Below, piece after piece: positions 25,241 to 32,792 of a stretch of 60,559 bases of DNA. The notes under the pieces are model-generated. The model was not told the DNA's origin. It was given only the letters and a program-made list of their open reading frames with translations, and ran no database searches. The position numbers and the translations under genes are program-made. Position 1 is the first letter of the stretch; the number at the start of each line of letters is the position of its first letter. Source of the stretch: Candidatus Zemynaea palustris (GTDB taxonomy: Bacteria > Vulcanimicrobiota > Vulcanimicrobiia > Vulcanimicrobiales > Vulcanimicrobiaceae); assembly GCA_003134695.1 (NCBI GenBank), contig PLCB01000022.1, positions 1 through 60,559 on the forward strand, in the 5' to 3' direction.

Positions 25241-25651
25241 ATGAAAACTCTCTCTTTGGGTTTCCTCGTCGCGCTGCTCGTCGTCGTCGTTTCCGCGCCA
25301 GCTGCCGCGATCTCATACTCGAGCGTCACGCTCAGTGTCCCGCTCTCGGTCAACTATCTTCCGGCCGGCACGAAGATACCAGTGCTCTGCGGTTTAAATC
25401 CGCCGCCTGGCTCGGGGATGAAGTCGGGAGCCGAATATCAGACCATTACCGTCCCACCTTTACCACCAGGGAGCACAAGTTATGGGACGACCGTGACCTT
25501 CCAGTTCAATCCCGCGACGTACGGCGGCAAGTCCTTTCCCACCGGCACTGCTTTTACGTGCAGTTTAGGTGCGCCGGGCCAATCGTTCGACATGGGCACC
25601 ATAAATGGGTCCCAGTCAACGACGAGCGTCGGCCCTGTGTTGCTGAAGTAG
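25241..25651 (+). CDS. secreted hypothetical protein
   Basis: 136 residues from ATG 25241, preceded by a strong GGAGG at 25228-25232. A clear signal peptide (LGFLVALLVVVVSAPAAA) leads to a Ser/Thr/Pro/Gly-rich, probably beta-structured body with two Cys (one in VLCGLNPPPG, one in TAFTCSLGAPG). No family is recognised. The next gene starts 4 bp after its stop, so the two are cotranscribed exported proteins. Confidence 0.78.
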   Translation: MKTLSLGFLVALLVVVVSAPAAAISYSSVTLSVPLSVNYLPAGTKIPVLCGLNPPPGSGMKSGAEYQTITVPPLPPGSTSYGTTVTFQFNPATYGGKSFPTGTAFTCSLGAPGQSFDMGTINGSQSTTSVGPVLLK

Positions 25652-25655
25652 TCTC

Positions 25656-25988
25656 GTGCCCAAGTCGCTTCTGATCTCGGTCCTCTGCGGACTCGGGCTC
25701 GCGCTGATGGGGCGAGGTCTTGCCGCCTCGCTGCCGGCTGTGCCGATTCCAGCGACGGTCTCGATGCCGCAAATGATCGTCGTTGGCGCAACCCAAACGG
25801 CGACGCTTCAGATGCCGCAAATGATCGTCGTTGGCGCAACCCAAACGGCGACGCTCCCGATGCCGCAAATGATCGTCGTCGGCGCAACCCAAACGGCGAC
25901 GCTCCCGATGCCGCAAATGATCGTCGTCGGCGCGACTCAACCCGCGACCCTTCAGATGCCGCAAATGATCGTCGTCGGAAAGCATTAA
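25656..25988 (+). CDS. secreted peptide made of 16-residue tandem repeats
   Basis: 110 residues from GTG 25656. A signal peptide (LLISVLCGLGLALMGRGLAA) and a short proline linker are followed by four full copies and one half copy of MPQMIVVGATQTATLP (variable positions: Thr/Pro at 12, Gln/Pro at 16). The last copy stops after IVVG with a Lys-His end. No catalytic motif is present. A regular alternation of MIVV strands and Gly/Thr turns suggests a small beta-rich structural or self-associating protein. It is not a family I recognise. Confidence 0.7.
   Translation: MPKSLLISVLCGLGLALMGRGLAASLPAVPIPATVSMPQMIVVGATQTATLQMPQMIVVGATQTATLPMPQMIVVGATQTATLPMPQMIVVGATQPATLQMPQMIVVGKH
25764..25979 (+). 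repeat. 48-bp in-frame tandem repeat (4.5 copies)
   Basis: Units start at 25764, 25812, 25860, 25908 and 25956 (half unit), exactly 48 bp apart. Each opens with ATGCCGCAAATGATCGTCGT and units differ only at a few positions (for example GTT/GTC and CTTCAG/CTCCCG), which points to recent expansion. Confidence 0.95.
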
Positions 25989-26125
25989 CTCTCCGACGCT
26001 CTCCAGCCCCGCCGCCTCGGGCACCCCAAAGACTGCTTTCTGCCGGACCGAGGAAGCCCGCTGCAGCCGGCACGTTCAGACGTCAAAAGACGTGACTGTC
26101 GCCGTGGCGAACCCTAGACGATCCG

Positions 26126-26815
26126 ATGAACGCCTCTAGCCTCGTCGTCCAGCCTCTCGAGAGCGACTTCTCCTTCAAAGCGAAGGCCTATACGGCGTTG
26201 CGCGAGGCAATCGCGAAGATGAACATCTACGACGTCGACGACGAGATCCGGCTCGACGAGCGCCAGCTCGCCGCGGACCTCGGAGTCAGCCGCACGCCCA
26301 TCCGCGAGGCGATGGCGCGGCTCGAGCACGAGGGTCTGGTGCGCACGGTTCCGCGGCGCGGCATCTTCGTCGTACGGAAGAGCAAGCGCGAGATCATCGA
26401 GATCGTGCAGGCCTGGGCGGCGCTCGAAAGCATGGCCGCGCGGCTCATCACACTTTACGCCAACAACGACGAGATCTCGTCGCTGCGGCGCATCTTCTCG
26501 ACATTTCAGAATGGCCAGGGCGGCGCGCATATCGACGAATACTCGGAAGCGAACCTGGCCTTCCATCAGGCCATCATCGACATGGCACATTCTGACGTCC
26601 TCAAGCGGCTCGCCGAGAATCTCTTCATCCATATGCGGGCGATCCGGCACCGCACCATCGGTGAGGACCATCGCTTCGAGCGCTCGATCATCGACCACAT
26701 GCAGATCATCGAGGCCCTCGAGGCGCGGGACACGGAACTCGCCGAACGGCTCGTTCGCGATCACGCCCTCAACCTGGCCGCTCACGTCGAGCGTAACGCG
26801 CACTACCTCAAGTAA
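26126..26815 (+). CDS. GntR-family (FadR/FCD subfamily) transcriptional regulator
   Basis: 229 residues. The winged helix-turn-helix is at about residues 20-85 (DERQLAADLGVSRTPIREAM, then GLVRTVPRRGIFV). The C-terminal FCD domain carries the metal/ligand residues in EANLAFHQAIIDMAHS and DHMQIIEALEARD. FCD regulators sense small carboxylates or acyl-CoAs. It lies 154 bp upstream of the oxalate genes on the same strand and is the obvious candidate to bind the palindrome at 26906-26922. Confidence 0.93.
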   Translation: MNASSLVVQPLESDFSFKAKAYTALREAIAKMNIYDVDDEIRLDERQLAADLGVSRTPIREAMARLEHEGLVRTVPRRGIFVVRKSKREIIEIVQAWAALESMAARLITLYANNDEISSLRRIFSTFQNGQGGAHIDEYSEANLAFHQAIIDMAHSDVLKRLAENLFIHMRAIRHRTIGEDHRFERSIIDHMQIIEALEARDTELAERLVRDHALNLAAHVERNAHYLK

Positions 26816-26905
26816 TCCAGGCCGAAGCAGTGGGGAAAAAAGCGACGCCCTTCTCGGCGCGAAGCACCCCCTAGCCGAGCGGGCAAAGGAAACGCTCCCG
26901 ACGCC

Positions 26906-26922
26906 TGGTATAATGCATACCA
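26906..26922 (+). promoter_or_regulatory. candidate FCD-regulator operator with embedded -10 box
   Basis: TGGTATAATGCATACCA is an inverted repeat TGGTAT-N5-ATACCA, close to the TGGT-N-ACCA type bound by FadR-like proteins. A perfect TATAAT (26909-26914) sits inside the left half and spacer, 55 bp before the ATG of the decarboxylase gene. No good -35 box is seen, so a bound regulator would directly block the -10. A related site stands before oxlT at 36281-36297. Confidence 0.65.
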
Positions 26923-26969
26923 CGATGTCGGCGGCACCCGGCAGCGTCGCTATTTGACGAGGAGTGAGC

Positions 26970-28685
26970 ATGGCACAGACTGTGCCCGGAGTCGGCGAAC
27001 TGCCGAAACTCGACGCGACCCCCGAGAAGATTTCGGGCGGACACTTGGTGGCGAAGGCCCTCAAAAACGAGGGCATCGACGTGATTTGGACGCTCTGCGG
27101 CGGCCACATCATCGACATCTACGACGGCTGCATCGATGAGGGCATCAAGATCATCGACGTCCGTCACGAGCAAGTCGCGGCGCACGCCGCCGACGGGTAT
27201 GCGCGCGTTACCGGAAAACCCGGCTGCGCGGTCGTGACGGCCGGCCCCGGCACCACCGACGCCGTCACCGGCGTCGCCAACGCGTTCCGCGCCGAGAGCC
27301 CGATGCTGCTCATCGGCGGGCAGGGCGCGTTGAGCCAGCACAAGATGGGTTCGCTGCAAGATCTTCCGCACGTCGAGTTGATGAAGCCGATCACCAAATT
27401 CGCGGCGAGCGTGCTGACGACCGAGCGGGTCGCCGACATGTGCGCGATGGCATTCCGCGAATGTTACAACGGCGCGTACGGTCCTTCGTATCTCGAGATC
27501 GGGCGCGACATCCTCGACGGCAAAGTCGAGCTCTCGAAAGCGGTCCTTCCCAAGCCCGGCCACTATCGGGCCTCGACGAAGTCGATCGGCGACCCGGCCG
27601 CAATCGAGAAACTCGCCGACATCTTGGTCAAGTCGGAGCGGCCGTGCGTCTTGCTCGGCACGCAGGTTTGGACGACGCGCGGCACCGATTCGGCGATCGA
27701 GTTCTGCAAGAAGCTCAACGTCCCGGCCTTCATGAACGGCGCCGGGCGCGGTACGCTGCCGCCCGGCGATCCGCACCACTTCCAATTGACGCGCTCGTAC
27801 GCGTTCGACAAAGCCGACGTGATCGTGATCGTCGGGACGCCGTTCGACTTCCGCATGGGCTACGGCAAGCGGCTCAAGGCGCCGACGGTCGTGCAGATCG
27901 ACATGTCGTACTCGACGGTCGGCAAGAACCGCGACATCGCGCTCGGACTCGTCGGCGACGTCGGCGCGATCCTCGCCGCCGTCACGCAAGCGACGACCGG
28001 GCGCACCGATAACGGTGCGTCGCGCCGCAAGGGTTGGCTCGAAGAACTTCGCGCCGAAGAACACAAGTTGATCGAAGCGCGGCTGCCCAAGATCATGAAC
28101 GACACGGTTCCGATCCATCCCCTGCGCCTCGCCTACGAGATCAATGAGTTCTTGACCGAAAACACGGTCTTCATCGGCGACGGCGGCGACGTCGTCACCT
28201 GTGCCGGAGGCGTGGTGCAGCCGAAGCGCCCCGGACACTGGATGGATCCCGGTCCACTCGGAACGCTCGGCGTCGGCGTCCCGTTCGCGATGGCCTCGAA
28301 GTTCGCGCAACCGGAGAAAGAAGTCGTGTGCCTGTTCGGCGACGGTACGTTCAGCCTGACGGGGTGGGATTTTCAGACCGCGATGCGCTTCAAACTGCCG
28401 TTCATCGGCGTCGTCGGGAACAACTCGTACATGAATCAGATCCGCTTCGGCCAGATTCAAAAATACGGCAAGGAACGCGGCGACGTCGGAAATTATCTCG
28501 GTGACGTGAAGTACGATCTGTTCGCCAAGATGCTCGACGGGTACGGTGAGGAGGTCCGCGACCCGCGCGACATCCGGCCGGCGCTCGAGCGCGCACGCGC
28601 CTCGGGGCTACCGTCGCTGATCAACGTCTGGATCGACCAAAACGCGTTCGCGCCCGGTACGATGAACCAAACGATGTACAAGTGA
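26970..28685 (+). CDS. ThDP-dependent oxalyl-CoA decarboxylase-like enzyme
   Basis: 571 residues from ATG 26970, which has GAGGAG 5 bp upstream. The ThDP-enzyme fold is shown by the catalytic Glu in DVRHEQVAAHAADGYARV, the central domain, and the cofactor motif starting GDGTFSLTGWDF and ending VVGNN. Position directly before frc and an acyl-CoA synthetase suggests decarboxylation of oxalyl-CoA to formyl-CoA. The C-terminal half is not very close to classical Oxc and also resembles acetolactate synthase and 2-hydroxyacyl-CoA lyase, so the assignment depends on context. Confidence 0.75.
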   Translation: MAQTVPGVGELPKLDATPEKISGGHLVAKALKNEGIDVIWTLCGGHIIDIYDGCIDEGIKIIDVRHEQVAAHAADGYARVTGKPGCAVVTAGPGTTDAVTGVANAFRAESPMLLIGGQGALSQHKMGSLQDLPHVELMKPITKFAASVLTTERVADMCAMAFRECYNGAYGPSYLEIGRDILDGKVELSKAVLPKPGHYRASTKSIGDPAAIEKLADILVKSERPCVLLGTQVWTTRGTDSAIEFCKKLNVPAFMNGAGRGTLPPGDPHHFQLTRSYAFDKADVIVIVGTPFDFRMGYGKRLKAPTVVQIDMSYSTVGKNRDIALGLVGDVGAILAAVTQATTGRTDNGASRRKGWLEELRAEEHKLIEARLPKIMNDTVPIHPLRLAYEINEFLTENTVFIGDGGDVVTCAGGVVQPKRPGHWMDPGPLGTLGVGVPFAMASKFAQPEKEVVCLFGDGTFSLTGWDFQTAMRFKLPFIGVVGNNSYMNQIRFGQIQKYGKERGDVGNYLGDVKYDLFAKMLDGYGEEVRDPRDIRPALERARASGLPSLINVWIDQNAFAPGTMNQTMYK

Positions 28686-28709
28686 TCACCCAGGCCGATC
28701 GAAACGACG

Positions 28710-30008
28710 ATGGCAGAGAATAGCAAGCCGAAGTCCGGCGGAGCGCCCCCCGCGAGCAAGGCAACGGGCGACTCGGTACCGGCGCGCAAAGCGCTCGACG
28801 GGATTCGCGTGCTGGACATGAGCCACGTCCAAGCCGGGCCGTCGGCGACGCAGATCCTGGCGTGGCTCGGCGCCGACGTCATCAAGGTCGAGTTGCCGGG
28901 CCGCGGTGACATCACCCGCGGCCAGTTGCGCGACGTTCCGAACGTCGACAGCCTCTACTTCACGATGCTCAACTGCAACAAGCGGAGCATCACGCTCAAC
29001 ACCAAGACGTCGGAAGGGAAGGAAATTTTTACCCGCCTGGTGCGCCACTGCGACGTCTTGGTCGAGAACTTTGCTCCGGGCGTCCTCGACCGGCAAGGCT
29101 TCACCTGGGAAAAGATTCACGAGATCAACCCGCGGATCGTCTACGCATCGATCAAGGGCTTCGGCCCGGGAAAATTCGTCGACTTCAAGGCCTACGAAAC
29201 CGTCGCGCAGGCGATGGGCGGCGCGATGAGCACGACCGGCCGGGAAGACGGGCCGCCGACCAGCACCGGCGCGCAGATCGGCGACTCGGGCACCGGGATC
29301 CACTGCGTTGCGGCGATTCTGGCCGCGCTGATTCAGCGGGAACACACCGGGCGCGGCCAGCGAGTGCAGGTTGCGATGCAAGACGCGGTGATGAATCTGT
29401 GCCGCGTGAAATTTCGCGATCAGCAACGCCTCGCGCACGGACCCCTGCGCGAATATCCCAACAAGGAATTCAAAGACTTCGTGCCTCGTTCGGGCAACGC
29501 GTCGGGCGGCGGGCAACCCGGCGCGGCGCTGCGCTGCGCACCCGGCGGACCGAACGATTACGTCTACGTCATCATTCAGCCGCACGTGTGGGAGCCGCTC
29601 GCCAAATTGATCGGCCGGCCGGAACTCGTCGACGATCCAGCCTTCGCGACGCCCGAAGCCCGTTTGCCGCACATCGACGAAGTTTTCGGCGTCGTCGAAG
29701 AATGGACCAAGGGTTTCACGAAATTCGAAGTGCTCGATAAGCTCAACGAGATCGACGTCCCGTGCGGGCCGATCCTGAGCACGAAGGACATTCTGGAGGA
29801 CGGATCGCTCGCGGGCCGGATGGTCGTCGAGGTCGAGCATCCCGAGCGCGGGACGTTCAAGACGATCGGCTGTCCGTTGATCCTCTCCGACTCGCCCGTC
29901 ACCGTCGAACGTTCGCCGCTGCTCGGCGAACACAACGAGGAGATCCTGCGCGAGATCGGTTACGACATCAATCACCTCGACGAGCTTCAATCCGCCGGCG
30001 TCTTATAA
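28710..30008 (+). CDS. frc: formyl-CoA:oxalate CoA-transferase (class III)
   Basis: 432 residues. [31 protein letters not shown] with the catalytic Asp that forms the aspartyl-CoA anhydride, and [13 protein letters not shown], the glycine loop specific to formyl-CoA transferase, make this a confident Frc. [16 protein letters not shown] is also characteristic. About 25 extra N-terminal residues (Ser/Pro/Lys-rich) precede the domain. It moves CoA from formyl-CoA or a similar donor to oxalate. It lies 24 bp after the decarboxylase gene and 13 bp before the synthetase gene. Confidence 0.93.
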   Translation: MAENSKPKSGGAPPASKATGDSVPARKALDGIRVLDMSHVQAGPSATQILAWLGADVIKVELPGRGDITRGQLRDVPNVDSLYFTMLNCNKRSITLNTKTSEGKEIFTRLVRHCDVLVENFAPGVLDRQGFTWEKIHEINPRIVYASIKGFGPGKFVDFKAYETVAQAMGGAMSTTGREDGPPTSTGAQIGDSGTGIHCVAAILAALIQREHTGRGQRVQVAMQDAVMNLCRVKFRDQQRLAHGPLREYPNKEFKDFVPRSGNASGGGQPGAALRCAPGGPNDYVYVIIQPHVWEPLAKLIGRPELVDDPAFATPEARLPHIDEVFGVVEEWTKGFTKFEVLDKLNEIDVPCGPILSTKDILEDGSLAGRMVVEVEHPERGTFKTIGCPLILSDSPVTVERSPLLGEHNEEILREIGYDINHLDELQSAGVL

Positions 30009-30021
30009 TTAGGAGAAACGC

Positions 30022-32166
30022 ATGCTAGCAGAGCGCGGGACCCGCGATCAGGCCGCCGTCCGTTCCATTTTGGAGCGCGTCAAGGCCGATAATCGGAATT
30101 CATTGACGGCGCCCGAAGCGAAGGCCGTCTGCGACGCCTACGGGATTCCGGTCCCGCAAGAAGCGCTCGCGGCATCCGCCGACGCGGCCGCGAAGTCCGC
30201 CGAGAGCATGGGCTTCCCGGTCGTGATGAAGATCGTTTCGCCCGACATTCTGCACAAGACCGAAGCCGGCGGCGTGATCGTCGGCGTCTCGAGCGCCGAT
30301 GCGGCGCGGCGCGCTTACGATCAGATCGTGGCGAGTGCGAAGAAATATAAGAGCGACGCGAAGATTGTCGGCGTCCAAGTCCAGCAACAGCTCGGCGCGG
30401 CGCAGGAAGTCATCGTCGGCGCGATCAGCGACCAGAGTTTCGGGAAGTTGATCGCCTTCGGGCTCGGCGGCGTGCTGGTCGAAGTCCTCAAGGACGTGAC
30501 GTTCCGGCTCGCGCCGGCGTCGCGCGAAGACGCGCTTTCGATGCTCGACGGAATCCAGGCGGCCGAGATCCTCAAAGGCGTACGCGGCGGCGAGCCCGTT
30601 TCGCGCGACGCGCTTGCGTCGATCATCGAAAACGTCTCGACGCTGGTCACTGATTTTCCCGAGATTTCCGAGGTCGATCTCAACCCTGTCTTCGCGCGCC
30701 CGGACGGCGCGACGGCGGTCGACGCGCGCCTCCTGGTCGACTGGAATCCCCCGGCCCGGCCGAAGCAGCACTCGCGCGATGAGATCGTGCGCGCGATGAA
30801 CCGGATCATGCGGCCGGACGCGGTCGCCGTCATCGGCGCGTCGTCGGAAGAGGGCAAGATCGGCAACTCCGTGATGAAGAATCTCATCAACGGCGGTTAT
30901 AAGGGCAATATCTATCCGGTCAACCCGAGCGCCGACGAGATCCTCGGCTACAAAGCCTACAAGTCTGTCAAGGACGTTCCGGGGGAGATCGACGTCGCGG
31001 TTTTCGCGATTCCGGCAAAATTTGTCGCCGCCGCACTCACGGAGTGCGGTGAGAAAAAGATTCCGGGCGCGGTGCTGATCCCGTCGGGGTTTGCCGAGAC
31101 GGGCAACGTCGAGGGCCAAAAAGAGATTCAGGCGATCGGCCAGCAGTACAACGTGCGCCTGATGGGACCGAACATCTACGGCTTCTACTACACGCCGAAA
31201 CACCTGTGCGCGACGTTCTGCACGGCCTACGACTATCAAGGGAAGGTCGCGCTCTCGTCGCAGAGCGGCGGCGTCGGGATGGCGATCATCGGTTTTTCGC
31301 GCTCGGCGAAGATGGGCGTCTCGGCGATCGTCGGGCTCGGCAACAAGGCCGACATCGACGAAGACGATCTGCTCACGTTCTTCGAGCAGGACGAGAGCAC
31401 GCAAGCGGTCGCGATGCACATGGAAGACCTCAAGGACGGCCGCGCCTTCGCCGAAGTCGCCAAACGCGTTTCAAAGACGAAGCCGGTCATGGTGCTCAAG
31501 GCCGGGCGCACGGCGCTCGGCGCGAAGGCCGCTTCTTCTCACACGGGCGCCCTCGCTGGCGACGACAAGGTCTACGACGACGTGCTGCGCCAGAGCGGCG
31601 TGATTCGCGCGCGCGGCTTGCGCGAATTGCTCGATTTTGCGCGCGGCGTCCCGGTGCTGCCGACGCCGAAGGGCGAGAACGTGGTGATCATCACCGGCGC
31701 CGGCGGTTCGGGCGTTCTCTTGTCGGATTCGGTCGTCGACGCGGGGCTCACGCTGATGAAGTTCCCGGCAGACTTGGATGAGGCGTTCAAGAAATTCATC
31801 CCGCCGTTCGGCGCGTCGGGGAATCCGGTCGATATCACGGGCGGCGAGCCGCCGAAGACCTATCAGAACACGATTCGCCTGGGGCTCGCGGACGATCGCA
31901 TTCACGCGCTGATCCTCGGGTACTGGCACACGATCGTCACGCCGCCGATGGTGTTCGCGAAGTTGACTGCCGAAGTCGTCGAAGAGTTTCGCGCGCGTGG
32001 CATCGACAAGCCCGTCGTCGCATCGCTCGCCGGAGACGTACAAGTCGAAGAGGCCAGCGAGTATCTCTTCGACCACGGCATCCCGGCCTATCCGTACAAC
32101 TGCGAGACGCCGGTCGCCGTGCTTGGCGCCAAATACAAGTGGGCCCGCGGTGCGGGATTGATCTAA
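30022..32166 (+). CDS. ADP-forming acyl-CoA synthetase (acetyl-CoA synthetase type)
   Basis: 714 residues with an AGGAG ribosome site. The order is an ATP-grasp domain first (about 25-235; FPVVMKIVSPDILHKTEAGG), then a CoA-binding Rossmann domain (about 255-380; AVAVIGASSEEGKIGNSV) and succinyl-CoA-ligase-like domains, with the phosphohistidine region SSHTGALAGDD near residue 515. Many bacterial homologues have the ATP-grasp domain last. These enzymes interconvert acyl-CoA + ADP + Pi with acid + CoA + ATP. In this operon it could recover ATP from formyl-CoA or supply a CoA donor for Frc. Confidence 0.88.
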   Translation: MLAERGTRDQAAVRSILERVKADNRNSLTAPEAKAVCDAYGIPVPQEALAASADAAAKSAESMGFPVVMKIVSPDILHKTEAGGVIVGVSSADAARRAYDQIVASAKKYKSDAKIVGVQVQQQLGAAQEVIVGAISDQSFGKLIAFGLGGVLVEVLKDVTFRLAPASREDALSMLDGIQAAEILKGVRGGEPVSRDALASIIENVSTLVTDFPEISEVDLNPVFARPDGATAVDARLLVDWNPPARPKQHSRDEIVRAMNRIMRPDAVAVIGASSEEGKIGNSVMKNLINGGYKGNIYPVNPSADEILGYKAYKSVKDVPGEIDVAVFAIPAKFVAAALTECGEKKIPGAVLIPSGFAETGNVEGQKEIQAIGQQYNVRLMGPNIYGFYYTPKHLCATFCTAYDYQGKVALSSQSGGVGMAIIGFSRSAKMGVSAIVGLGNKADIDEDDLLTFFEQDESTQAVAMHMEDLKDGRAFAEVAKRVSKTKPVMVLKAGRTALGAKAASSHTGALAGDDKVYDDVLRQSGVIRARGLRELLDFARGVPVLPTPKGENVVIITGAGGSGVLLSDSVVDAGLTLMKFPADLDEAFKKFIPPFGASGNPVDITGGEPPKTYQNTIRLGLADDRIHALILGYWHTIVTPPMVFAKLTAEVVEEFRARGIDKPVVASLAGDVQVEEASEYLFDHGIPAYPYNCETPVAVLGAKYKWARGAGLI

Positions 32167-32213
32167 AGAGTTACCCGAGGGGTTCGGTCGCAAGACCGAG
32201 CCCCTCGCCTTTT
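32167..32213 (+). repeat. 47-bp direct repeat, copy 1
   Basis: 45 of 47 bases are identical to 32442-32488, 275 bp downstream. It contains the terminator hairpin that ends the oxalate operon. The two mismatches are a T/C at position 5 and an A/G in the stem. Confidence 0.9.
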
Positions 32214-32214
32214 C
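32174..32214 (+). terminator. rho-independent terminator of the oxalate operon
   Basis: CGAGGGGTTCGGTC, loop GCAA, GACCGAGCCCCTCG, followed by CCTTTT. The 14-bp stem has a single G-T wobble. It begins 9 bp after the stop codon of the acyl-CoA synthetase gene. Confidence 0.85.
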
Positions 32215-32270
32215 GCAGCAGTGTTCTCTCCTTGTTTTCTGCCAGCTACCGCGTGATTAGTCGGCGCCTG

Positions 32271-32343
32271 GCGCCGGTAGCTCAATGGACAGAGCGCTCT
32301 TATGACGAAAGAGGTGGTGTGGGTTCGACTCCCACCCGGCGCG
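32271..32343 (+). tRNA. tRNA with anticodon GAC (Val by codon; Arg-like body)
   Basis: A full cloverleaf of 73 nt: acceptor GCGCCGG/CCGGCGC (7 bp), D stem GCTC/GAGC with loop AATGGACA, anticodon stem CTCTT/AAGAG with loop ATGACGA, variable loop GTGGT, T stem GTGGG/CCCAC with loop TTCGACT, discriminator G. CCA is not encoded. Canonical reading gives anticodon GAC (valine, codon GUC). A20 in the D-loop, the G discriminator and the acceptor are closer to bacterial tRNA-Arg, and A at position 32 is uncommon, so its charging is uncertain. Confidence 0.8.
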
Positions 32344-32409
32344 AGGCCACGCTCTTCGCGTGCGAGGAACGCATTGACTCGACCGTCACGAGTCGCTAAA
32401 ATGTTAGTA

Positions 32410-32450
32410 CTCTTTCGTCAGAAGGGTTTGGTGCTCACCATAGAGCTACC
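32410..32450 (-). other. possible degenerate tRNA-like remnant
   Basis: Read on the minus strand, this stretch has GGTAGCTC and ATGG followed by GAGC, then CTTCTGACGAAAGAG, which parallels the D arm and anticodon arm of the intact tRNA at 32271-32343 and would again give GAC. Acceptor and T arms are not recognisable. It could be a decayed inverted copy of the tRNA, or chance. Confidence 0.3.
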
Positions 32451-32488
32451 CGAGGGGTTCGGTCGCAAGACCGGGCCCCTCGCCTTTT
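32442..32488 (+). repeat. 47-bp direct repeat, copy 2 (second terminator)
   Basis: Near-identical copy of 32167-32213 with an intact terminator stem (CGAGGGGTTCGGTC / GACCGGGCCCCTCG) and CCTTTT. It lies downstream of the tRNA gene and directly abuts the SLH-domain fragment, so it marks one end of a 275-bp duplicated or inserted unit. Confidence 0.9.
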
Positions 32489-32677
32489 GCGCCGACGTCG
32501 CTCGTCGGCCACGAAGACTTTAGCGTGCGGACCTCGCACAACATCGGCCGCGTCTACGGAAACATCAAGATGCTCCAGCCGCAAAAGCCGGTCACTCGTG
32601 GCGAGGCCGCGATCGCGCTCAGCGTCATCGCGGACAAGAGCGCCGCGGTCACTTTGGGCCGCACGCCGGCACCCTGA
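32489..32677 (+). pseudogene. C-terminal fragment of an SLH-domain protein
   Basis: An open frame without a usable start encodes GHEDFSVRTSHNIGRVYGN, then LQPQKPVTRGEAAIALSVIA, ending at TGA 32675-32677. The P-V-T-R-x-E-A-A segment is the conserved core of S-layer homology domains, which anchor proteins to the cell wall or outer envelope. The 5' part is replaced by the repeat/terminator at 32442-32488, so this is a truncated relic of a larger surface protein gene. Confidence 0.65.
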
Positions 32678-32792
32678 ACCCCGGTCGACGGCAGGGAAGC
32701 CCGGCGTCAATGGGCGTAGTGGCTGAAAAATACCTTCAGAATTGTTCACGTGTCCTGAAGGTGATTTCCGCCCGCCCAGCCCGGAGGATGCC

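Noticed and set aside
25764-25979. CRISPR array
   Set aside because: The 48-bp units are back to back without spacers, stay in frame and encode a protein repeat after a signal peptide.
26871-28460. 529-codon minus-strand frame opposite the oxalyl-CoA decarboxylase-like gene
   Set aside because: Codon-phase shadow of a well-supported ThDP enzyme; no recognisable domain.
28686-31419. Long minus-strand frames opposite frc and the acyl-CoA synthetase
   Set aside because: Shadows of confident genes in the other strand.
32271-32488. Integrated mobile element with attachment sites at the 47-bp repeats
   Set aside because: Only 275 bp apart, with no integrase or transposase; a local duplication or rearrangement is simpler.
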